Origin: Spirosomataceae bacterium
Lineage (GTDB): Bacteria; Bacteroidota; Bacteroidia; Cytophagales; Spirosomataceae
Direction of reading: 5' to 3'
Assembly: GCA_030731175.1 (NCBI GenBank)
Contig: JANQUM010000194.1
Coordinates: 253-6,143, forward strand
Length of the DNA: 5,891 bases
Shown: piece by piece, positions 1-5,891 of the stretch
Position numbering within the stretch: position 1 is the stretch's first letter
Layout of the letters: each line of letters opens with the position of its first letter
Position numbers and translations under genes: made by a program
Notes under the pieces: model-generated
Told to the model about the DNA's origin: nothing
The model's input: the letters and a program-made list of their open reading frames with translations, nothing else
Databases searched by the model: none

Positions 1-704
1 TTCTACAATTGCTCGCTAAACTTGCTGGAACAGAAACGCCTGAAACTGCTGGCGTATCAATGGCGGATCGTTTCAAGGCAAACCTTCAAGGTTTGGCCGC
101 TAATAAAACGATTCGATCGGCGGTGATTTGGATGTTTATCTTGCTTGCAACCAAAGCGTCTTTGGATGGTTTATATGGAATTGGTGTTCATCAAGGCTAT
201 GCTCCTGAGCAACCAATCGCATTTTCTCACAAATTGCACGTTGGAGAGTACGAAATTAATTGTGCTTATTGCCACACGGGTGTTTACAAAGGCAAACAGG
301 CTGGTATTCCATCAGCAAACATTTGTATGAATTGTCACAACGCAATAAAGCGTGAATCGCCAGAAATTCAGAAAATTTACACGGCTCTCGAAAACGATCA
401 GCCGATTGAGTGGATTCGTGTACACAATTTGCCTGACTTGGCGTATTTTAATCACGCACAGCACACCAACGTCGGTGGTTTGGATTGTACAAATTGCCAT
501 GGTGAAATTTCAAATATGGAAGTTGTTCAGCAAGCTAAATCTCTAACAATGGGTTGGTGTATAGATTGCCACCGTGAAACAAATGTAAACGGGAAAGATA
601 ACGCATATTACGATCAGTTAATGGATGCTCACACTAAAACCGCAGCCGGTCCAATGAAAGTTGAAGATATTGGCGGGTTAGAATGTGCTCGTTGCCATTA
701 TTGA
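1..704 (+). CDS. actA: Alternative complex III pentaheme cytochrome c subunit ActA (5' partial)
   Basis: ActA carries electrons within or out of ACIII on the periplasmic face, passing electrons from quinol toward a monoheme cytochrome and terminal oxidase. The visible 230-odd residues hold five CXXCH heme c motifs: CAYCH (261-275), CMNCH (324-338), CTNCH (486-500), CIDCH (558-572) and CARCH (684-698). The last one ends one residue before the stop (CARCHY), which I recall as usual for this family. Histidine-rich stretches before hemes 1 and 3 (FSHKLH, FNHAQH) could supply distal ligands. A hydrophobic helix at about 115-175 (SAVIWMFILLATKASLDGLY) would anchor it in the membrane. The frame is open to the window edge (first whole codon at 3), and the upstream residues look like a linker, so the gene is probably cut by the edge. 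TTG at 9 is not a credible start; ATG at 60 is possible but less likely. From memory, Bacteroidota homologues are about 400 residues or more, with an extra N-terminal cytochrome domain and helix. actB follows after 55 bases. Confidence 0.93.
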   Translation, partial: LQLLAKLAGTETPETAGVSMADRFKANLQGLAANKTIRSAVIWMFILLATKASLDGLYGIGVHQGYAPEQPIAFSHKLHVGEYEINCAYCHTGVYKGKQAGIPSANICMNCHNAIKRESPEIQKIYTALENDQPIEWIRVHNLPDLAYFNHAQHTNVGGLDCTNCHGEISNMEVVQQAKSLTMGWCIDCHRETNVNGKDNAYYDQLMDAHTKTAAGPMKVEDIGGLECARCHY

Positions 705-759
705 TTTTTTTAAAAACAGGTTATAAATTTACTATTATATAATTCGCAAAGAACAACTC

Positions 760-3700
760 ATGGAGAATACTAAAAAGCGGTATTGGAAAGGAATTGAGGA
801 GTTAAAAAATGATATTAACGTGGTCAAAAATGCTGACCGCGAATTTAATATAGATAACATGGAAGGGGGCGAACCAACTCATCGCCGCGACTTTTTGAAA
901 GTTTTAGGTTTTGGAATGGCTGCCGTTACATTAGCTTCTTGCGATGTAGGTGCACCTGTTCGTAAAACGATTCCTTACCTCAACAAACCGCTAGACGTAG
1001 AACCAGGCATCGCAAATTATTACGCATCAACATTTGTTGATGGCAGTGACGTTTGCAGCGTTCTTGTGAAAACACGTGAAGGTCGCCCGGTTAAAATCGA
1101 AGGAAATAAGCTTTCTGGAATCACTGGTGGCGGAACGTCGGCCCGTGCTCAGGCATCAGTACTTTCTCTCTACGATAACGAAAAGTTAAAAACTCCTGTA
1201 AAAGGGGAAAAGGCGATTGACTGGAAATCGCTTGATAAAGAGATTAAAGCTGCTCTTGCGAAATCGAAAAATGTAGCAATTGTTTCAAATACAATTGCTT
1301 CGCCAACATCCAAAGCTGCAATAGCTGAATTCACTACAAAATATGCCGGCAAGCATATCGTGTATGATGCAAGTTCGATGTCAGCAATTCGAGAAGCCAA
1401 TGCAACTTCGTTTGGTGCGGCTGTTATTCCAGGTTATCGTTTCGATAAAGCAGAGGTTATCGTTGGTATAAACTGCGATTTCTTAGGAACTTGGGTTTCA
1501 CCAGTGGAGTTCTCAAAGCAATGGGCAAAAACCCGTCGTTTGAGCAGTGCCAAAGACGGGAAGAGAAGTATGTCCCGTCATTACCAGTTTGAAACCGGAA
1601 TGACAATCACAGGTGCAGCGGCAGATTACCGTTCTTCGGTTAAGCCTTCTCAGGAAGGTTTATTGCTTGCCAATCTATATAATATGGTTGCTTCAAAAAT
1701 GGGAGGTACACCAGTTCCTGCATCAAAAGTTGAAGTAGCCTATCTAGATAAGTGTGCTAAAGACCTAGTTGCCGCTAAAGGGAAGGCAATTGTTGTTTCG
1801 GCAACAAATAACGTAGCAATACAAACCTTAGTAAACGCCATAAATGGTTTACTTGGAAGCGTAGGGAATACCATCGATTTTTCAACACCTTACATGGTTG
1901 GGCAAGGAAGTGATTCAGAAATGAGTCGTTTCATTACAGACTTAAACGGTGGTGTTTACGATGCCGTTATCTTTATGTCTAATCCAATTTATGAACACCC
2001 TGAATATGCAAAAATTGCTCAGGGTATCAAAAAAGCTAAATTGAGCATATCGCTTTCGGATCGTGTGAACGAAACGGCAACTTTATGTCAATACACCGCC
2101 GCAACTTCTCATTACCTTGAAAATTGGGGCGATGCCGAAGTGAAGAAAGGTTATTTCTCACTAATGCAGCCAACAATTACTAACATTTACGATACACGTC
2201 AGGCAGAGGCGAGCCTTTTGACTTGGGCTGATATCTCTGGTGGAGATTACCAGCAGTATTTGAAAAATAACTGGAATTCAAGCATTTTAAACGGAGGAAA
2301 ATCTTGGGTTCAATCATTGCACGACGGTATTTTTGAAGCTGGATCAACTTCTGAGGGTGCGAATAATGCTTTAGCCTTTACTGGAAACGTAGCTTCGGCA
2401 GTAGCATCGATTAATTCAATTAAAAGTGGTGGAATCGAATTGCACACTTTTGAAAACATAACTATTGGTTCAGGTAGTCAGGCAAACAACCCATGGTTGC
2501 AAGAAACGCCTGATCCTATATCAAAAGTAACTTGGGAAAATACTGCTGCTGTTTCACAAAAAACGGCAAACGATTTAGAAATTGCTCAAGGTGATATCAT
2601 CAAAATATCCGTACAAGGTTCAGAAATTGAACTACCTGTAATGGTACAGCCTGGGCAAGCAAATGATACTATTTCTGTTGCTTTAGGTTATGGACGTACC
2701 GCTGCTGGAAAAGCTGGCAACGTTGGAGTGAATGTTTATCCAATGATAAGTACCGTAAATGGTAATTTAAGTTACTGGAAAACAGGTGTTAAAGTAGAAA
2801 AAACAAATTCTGGCTATACATTAGCTCAGACGCAAACGCACGAAACCGTAATGGGACGGCAGGCGGTTGTGCAGGAGTCAATCCTTTCGGAATACGTAAA
2901 GAATGTAAAAGCTGGAAGATTCGAGCCTAAGATAGCTACGTCGGAAGGACCGGTTAGACCGTACTCCATATCACTATGGAATGGTCACGATAAGAAGAAC
3001 CACAGCTGGGGAATGGTTATTGACCTTAACACATGCACGGGTTGTTCTAATTGCTTAGTTAGTTGCCAGTCAGAAAATAACGTTTCAGTTGTTGGAAAGA
3101 AAGAGGTTGCCAGAGCGAGAGAAATGCACTGGATTCGTCTTGATAGGTATTACAGTTCAGATGCTGATATTACTGATACATGGTCAGTTGGTGGTCTTTC
3201 CGAGATGGAAAAAGCTTCTGAAAGCCCTGAAGTAGTGATACAGCCGATGATGTGTCAGCACTGCTCAAACGCTCCTTGTGAAACGGTTTGCCCAGTATTG
3301 GCGACAACCCATAGCTCGGAGGGTCTGAACCAAATGACTTATAACCGTTGTGTAGGTACTCGTTATTGTGCAAACAATTGCCCGTATAAAGTTCGGAGGT
3401 TTAACTGGTGGAAGTATTTCGAGAACGACGACTTCGATTTCCACATGAATAACGAACTTGGACGAATGGTGTTAAATCCTGACGTTACAGTTCGTTCGCG
3501 TGGAGTAATTGAAAAATGCTCAATGTGCGTTCAACGTATTCAACTTGGTAAATTAGAAGCTAAAAAAGAGCGTCGCCGTCCGGTTGATGGTGAAATAGAA
3601 ACAGCTTGTTCGCAATCTTGTCCTACTGGAGCAATCACTTTCGGAGATATGCTTGATCCTGAATCTCGGGTATCAAAAATGCTTGAAGTTGAAAGAGAAG

Positions 3701-3864
3701 GTAGAGCATTCCACGTCTTAGAAGAAATTAACGTTCAACCGCAGTTGAATTACTTAACTAAGATTAGAAACAAAGACAAAGCGGATGCTAAATGGCAGTT
3801 TGTTCATACTGATGAAGACAACGCCGGAGCACACAAAGATGAAGAGCCAAAAGCTCATTCTTAA
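760..3864 (+). CDS. actB: Alternative complex III iron-sulfur subunit ActB (molybdopterin-like domain fused to ferredoxin domain)
   Basis: ActB is the large peripheral electron-transfer subunit of ACIII (1034 aa, normal for the family). Residues 1-40 include the conserved KRYWKGIEEL box of the family with an extended Tat leader, which supports the ATG at 760. A twin-arginine motif follows (RRDFLK, residues 42-47), then a hydrophobic stretch and a lipobox-like LASC with Cys61, suggesting Tat export and possible lipid anchoring. Residues about 75-700 resemble a molybdopterin oxidoreductase, but the usual N-terminal Fe-S cysteine cluster before GRPVKIEGN (108-116) is absent (only Cys99), as expected for ActB, which binds no Mo cofactor. 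Residues about 740-1010 are a ferredoxin-like domain with 15 cysteines in four groups: C759/762/765/769, C832/835/840/844, C864/870/874 and C920/923/950/954. That count fits three [4Fe-4S] clusters and one [3Fe-4S], as established for characterised ACIII. It is probably co-transcribed with its neighbours; actC starts 30 bases on. A true Mo oxidoreductase or polysulfide reductase is excluded by the context and the fusion. Confidence 0.97.
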   Translation: MENTKKRYWKGIEELKNDINVVKNADREFNIDNMEGGEPTHRRDFLKVLGFGMAAVTLASCDVGAPVRKTIPYLNKPLDVEPGIANYYASTFVDGSDVCSVLVKTREGRPVKIEGNKLSGITGGGTSARAQASVLSLYDNEKLKTPVKGEKAIDWKSLDKEIKAALAKSKNVAIVSNTIASPTSKAAIAEFTTKYAGKHIVYDASSMSAIREANATSFGAAVIPGYRFDKAEVIVGINCDFLGTWVSPVEFSKQWAKTRRLSSAKDGKRSMSRHYQFETGMTITGAAADYRSSVKPSQEGLLLANLYNMVASKMGGTPVPASKVEVAYLDKCAKDLVAAKGKAIVVSATNNVAIQTLVNAINGLLGSVGNTIDFSTPYMVGQGSDSEMSRFITDLNGGVYDAVIFMSNPIYEHPEYAKIAQGIKKAKLSISLSDRVNETATLCQYTAATSHYLENWGDAEVKKGYFSLMQPTITNIYDTRQAEASLLTWADISGGDYQQYLKNNWNSSILNGGKSWVQSLHDGIFEAGSTSEGANNALAFTGNVASAVASINSIKSGGIELHTFENITIGSGSQANNPWLQETPDPISKVTWENTAAVSQKTANDLEIAQGDIIKISVQGSEIELPVMVQPGQANDTISVALGYGRTAAGKAGNVGVNVYPMISTVNGNLSYWKTGVKVEKTNSGYTLAQTQTHETVMGRQAVVQESILSEYVKNVKAGRFEPKIATSEGPVRPYSISLWNGHDKKNHSWGMVIDLNTCTGCSNCLVSCQSENNVSVVGKKEVARAREMHWIRLDRYYSSDADITDTWSVGGLSEMEKASESPEVVIQPMMCQHCSNAPCETVCPVLATTHSSEGLNQMTYNRCVGTRYCANNCPYKVRRFNWWKYFENDDFDFHMNNELGRMVLNPDVTVRSRGVIEKCSMCVQRIQLGKLEAKKERRRPVDGEIETACSQSCPTGAITFGDMLDPESRVSKMLEVEREGRAFHVLEEINVQPQLNYLTKIRNKDKADAKWQFVHTDEDNAGAHKDEEPKAHS

Positions 3865-3894
3865 TTAGTTCTAAAAGTTTAAAAACTCATATTC

Positions 3895-5274
3895 ATGGAA
3901 GTAGTTTCGCCGATAAGAGAAAAGCTAATAACTGGTAACAAAAGTTACCACGATGTAACGGTCGATATTTGCCGTCACGTCGAAGACAAACCAACCAAAG
4001 AGTGGAAAATTGCCTTTGGTATTTCCTTACTCGTTCTTGCCTACGGTTCATTCTGGTTAGGAAAAACTTGGTGGGACGGTTTAGGAGTCTGGGGTCTAAA
4101 CAAGACCGTTGGTTGGGCTTGGGATATTACGAACTTTGTATGGTGGGTTGGTATCGGTCACGCTGGTACACTTATATCAGCAATTCTTCTGCTTTTCCGT
4201 CAGAAATGGCGAACTTCTATCAACCGTGCAGCGGAAGCAATGACAATCTTTGCAGTTCTTTGTGCCGCATCATTTATTTTGATGCACATGGGGCGACCTT
4301 GGTTGGCATATTGGGCACTCCCTTTGCCTAATACCTTTGGTTCGCTATGGGTAAACTTTAACTCGCCACTTGTTTGGGACGTTTTTGCAATCTCAACTTA
4401 TTTCTCAGTATCTTGTTTGTTTTGGTTTATCGGTATGGTGCCTGATTTGGCTACGATTCGTGACCGTGCAACTGGTGTTCGTAAATCAATATACGGTGCA
4501 CTTTCATTAGGATGGACTGGGGGTGCTCGCTCATGGGAACGTTACGAAGATGTTTCATTAATTCTTGCGGGACTTTCAACACCTTTGGTACTTTCTGTAC
4601 ACACTATTGTATCATTTGACTTTGCAACGTCGGTGATACCGGGTTGGCACACAACTATTTTTCCTCCATACTTCGTTGCGGGAGCAATTTTCTCAGGCTT
4701 CGCAATGGTACAGAACTTGATGCTGTTTACGCGTGTAGTTTTTAAATTGCAGGATTATATTACAATCGAACACATAGGTTTGATGAATAAAATCATCTTA
4801 GTAACCGGTTCAATTGTTGGTGTGGCGTATATTACAGAATTCTTTATTGCGGCTTACTCCGGTGTACAATACGAAAGGTATGCCTTCTTTAATCGTGCAA
4901 CTGGCCCTCTATGGTGGTCTTACGCAATGATGATGTCGTGTAACGTGCTTTCACCGCAAGTATTTTGGTTCAAAAAATTGCGTGAAAACATCGTTGTTTC
5001 CTTTGTCATAGCTGTAATTGTAAATATTGGGATGTGGTTCGAACGCTTCGTAATTATTGTAACATCGCTACATCGTGATTACCTGCCGTCAAGCTGGGCA
5101 TATTTCACGCCAAGGATGGGAGATATCGGTGATTATATTTTCTCGTTTGGTTTCTTCTTTACGCTTTTCTTTTTGTTTACGAAATTCCTTCCAGTAATAA
5201 ATATGGCAGAAATTAAAGCAGTAATGCGTTCGTCATCAGAAATGAAGGAAGAGCCAGAAAAGGTTACAGCATAA
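3895..5274 (+). CDS. actC: Alternative complex III quinol-binding membrane subunit ActC (NrfD/PsrC family)
   Basis: ActC is the integral membrane subunit of ACIII that binds and oxidises quinol (menaquinol in most Bacteroidota) and docks against ActB. The 459-residue protein has about ten hydrophobic helices, near residues 38-56, 82-101, 113-132, 163-181, 219-240, 258-278, 298-322, 337-355, 366-389 and 411-433, consistent with two four-helix NrfD-type bundles plus peripheral helices. Polar residues in or at the helices include His131 (ILMHMGRPW), Asp162 (LVWDVF), His236 and Asp242 (SVHTIVSFDF). The first pair sits where characterised ActC proteins have quinol-pocket His and Asp residues; this is assigned by position, not by alignment. 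ATG at 3895 gives a cytoplasmic-looking N-terminal tail of about 36 residues before the first helix. The charged tail (EMKEEPEKVTA) ends the protein. The order actB-actC-actD separates it from PsrC, NrfD and HybB relatives. Confidence 0.96.
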   Translation: MEVVSPIREKLITGNKSYHDVTVDICRHVEDKPTKEWKIAFGISLLVLAYGSFWLGKTWWDGLGVWGLNKTVGWAWDITNFVWWVGIGHAGTLISAILLLFRQKWRTSINRAAEAMTIFAVLCAASFILMHMGRPWLAYWALPLPNTFGSLWVNFNSPLVWDVFAISTYFSVSCLFWFIGMVPDLATIRDRATGVRKSIYGALSLGWTGGARSWERYEDVSLILAGLSTPLVLSVHTIVSFDFATSVIPGWHTTIFPPYFVAGAIFSGFAMVQNLMLFTRVVFKLQDYITIEHIGLMNKIILVTGSIVGVAYITEFFIAAYSGVQYERYAFFNRATGPLWWSYAMMMSCNVLSPQVFWFKKLRENIVVSFVIAVIVNIGMWFERFVIIVTSLHRDYLPSSWAYFTPRMGDIGDYIFSFGFFFTLFFLFTKFLPVINMAEIKAVMRSSSEMKEEPEKVTA

Positions 5275-5314
5275 TTCAGGTTCAAAGTTTAAACGTTATA
5301 CTTCCTTATAAATA

Positions 5315-5839
5315 ATGACTGATAATAAATTTTTAGTTGGCGTATATGACGACGAACGTGTGGTGCTTAAGGCTGTCGATAAAGTAAGACAGTCAGGCAT
5401 TAAGATTCACGAGGTTTTTACTCCTTTCCCAGTTCACGGATTGGGTCATGCATTAGGCTATGAAATGCCACGAATGGGTGTACCGGCATTTATGTTTGGA
5501 CTTACCGGAACAATTTGTGCATTCCTCTTAACTTTTTGGACCTTGGGTGTTGATTGGCCAATGAATATTGGTGGCAAAAACTTTTTTCCTTTCCCTACCA
5601 ATATCCCGATTGTTTTTGAGCTAACTGTTTTATTTGCTGCCTTTGGTATGGCATTTACTTTCTTTATAATGGAAGGTTTGGGGCCAACAGTAAAGCCATT
5701 AATCTTTGATCCAAGAAGCACTGATGATAAATTTATCGTTGCCATTGACTTAGGAAAAAACGCGTCAATCACCGAGGATATGATTTCAGACACGCTGAAA
5801 AATAGTGGTGCTATCGAGGTTAATATTAAGGAAGTCTAA
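5315..5839 (+). CDS. actD: Alternative complex III membrane subunit ActD (DUF3341 family)
   Basis: ActD is a small structural membrane subunit of ACIII with no cofactor; its exact role in catalysis is not established. The 174-residue product has the DUF3341 layout. A soluble N-terminal domain (residues 1-50) includes the motif PFPVHGLGHALG and resembles a small alpha-beta fold (FLVGVYDDERVVLKAVDKVRQSG). Two membrane helices follow (about 56-77 and 97-121) around a short loop with FFPFPTNIP, and then a soluble C-terminal segment (FIVAIDLGKNASITEDMISDTLKNSGAIEVNIKEV). The length is typical and the reading frame intact. ATG at 5315 lies 40 bases after actC, and the MTDNKFLVGVYDD beginning fits the family. 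There are no heme or metal motifs. The antisense open frame over 5458-5793 is a shadow of this gene. Confidence 0.95.
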   Translation: MTDNKFLVGVYDDERVVLKAVDKVRQSGIKIHEVFTPFPVHGLGHALGYEMPRMGVPAFMFGLTGTICAFLLTFWTLGVDWPMNIGGKNFFPFPTNIPIVFELTVLFAAFGMAFTFFIMEGLGPTVKPLIFDPRSTDDKFIVAIDLGKNASITEDMISDTLKNSGAIEVNIKEV

Positions 5840-5856
5840 TTTGAGGTTATTTTTAA

Positions 5857-5872
5857 TAATCGTTTTCGATTA
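5857..5872 (+). other. Small stem-loop between actD and the next gene
   Basis: TAATCG at 5857-5862 and CGATTA at 5867-5872 form a perfect 6-base-pair stem around a TTTT loop, 12 bases before the next probable start codon. The stem is A/T-rich and no U-tract follows it, so it is unlikely to be an intrinsic terminator. It could affect message stability or translation start of the next gene, or be chance in A/T-rich DNA. Confidence 0.25.
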
Positions 5873-5883
5873 ATTATAGAGAA

Positions 5884-5891
5884 ATGAGTAT
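5884..5891 (+). CDS. Probable start of the next gene, expected actE (3' partial)
   Basis: An ATG at 5884-5886 followed by AGT begins a reading frame cut by the window edge after two complete codons (Met-Ser). It lies 44 bases after the actD stop, matching the 30-55 base spacing elsewhere in the operon, and is preceded by an A/T-rich leader like the other starts. By the conserved operon order the next gene should be actE, a monoheme cytochrome c (often a lipoprotein) that passes electrons from ActA onward. Nothing in eight bases can confirm the identity, so no symbol is given. Confidence 0.4.

Noticed and set aside
9..11. TTG as the actA start codon
   Set aside because: The frame is open on both sides of it, no leader precedes it, and the protein upstream of the membrane helix looks like a continuing linker; it is an artefact of the window edge.
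702..716. T-run followed by A-run after actA as a possible terminator
   Set aside because: No G/C-containing stem precedes the T-run; the TTTTTAAAAA self-complementarity is too weak and has no loop. The operon continues 55 bases later.
705..759. Internal promoter for actB
   Set aside because: The spacer is A/T-rich, but I see no convincing Bacteroidota-type -33 TTTG with -7 TAnnTTTG pair, nor a sigma-70-like pair at proper spacing.
760..3864. Active molybdenum oxidoreductase or polysulfide reductase catalytic subunit
   Set aside because: The fusion with a ferredoxin domain, the missing N-terminal Fe-S motif, and the neighbouring pentaheme cytochrome and DUF3341 genes identify ActB of ACIII.
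3969..4331. 120-codon open frame in another + frame
   Set aside because: It overlaps the first helices of actC in a shifted frame; its Arg/Ser/Trp-rich product has no recognisable features.
5458..5793. 111-codon open frame on the minus strand
   Set aside because: It lies entirely within actD, which is a clear family member; the antisense product shows no recognisable domain or independent leader.
1..5891. Mobile elements, CRISPR, RNA genes or a hidden undescribed system
   Set aside because: Coding density is near complete with four intact or edge-cut respiratory genes; the gaps are at most 55 bases and I saw no long direct or inverted repeats, tRNA-like folds or transposase motifs.

Overview
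The window is a section of an Alternative Complex III (ACIII, quinol:electron-acceptor oxidoreductase) operon, almost certainly from a member of the Bacteroidota. Four genes lie head to tail on the + strand in the canonical order actA (5'-truncated by the window edge), actB, actC, actD. The last 8 bases hold what looks like the start codon of the next gene, where actE would be expected. The Bacteroidota assignment rests on the ActB architecture (extended Tat leader, then a molybdopterin-like domain fused to a ferredoxin-like domain), the A/T-rich leaders without Shine-Dalgarno sequences, and the moderate-to-low GC content. A Cytophagales-like source would fit, but the order cannot be fixed from sequence reading alone.

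Layout: 1-704 is the C-terminal part of the multiheme cytochrome c subunit ActA, with one membrane helix and five CXXCH motifs. 760-3864 is ActB, a 1034-residue iron-sulfur subunit with a catalytically degenerate molybdopterin-oxidoreductase-like half and a four-cluster ferredoxin half. 3895-5274 is ActC, an NrfD/PsrC-type integral membrane quinol-binding subunit with about ten helices. 5315-5839 is ActD, a DUF3341 protein with two membrane helices. The gaps between genes are 55, 30, 40 and 44 bases and contain no convincing promoter or terminator, so the genes are probably co-transcribed.

Together the products replace the cytochrome bc1 complex. ActC oxidises (mena)quinol in the membrane, electrons can pass through the Fe-S clusters of ActB and the hemes of ActA, and they leave toward a monoheme cytochrome (ActE, outside the window) and then a terminal oxidase. 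ActD is a structural membrane subunit. A second membrane subunit (ActF) and cytochrome oxidase genes would be expected downstream.

I found no mobile element, CRISPR array, RNA gene or unknown gene system. This is a well-described respiratory operon. The points worth a second look are details: the Thr substitution in one Fe-S motif, the combined Tat and lipobox signal on ActB, the missing N-terminal part of ActA, and small motifs in the intergenic leaders.
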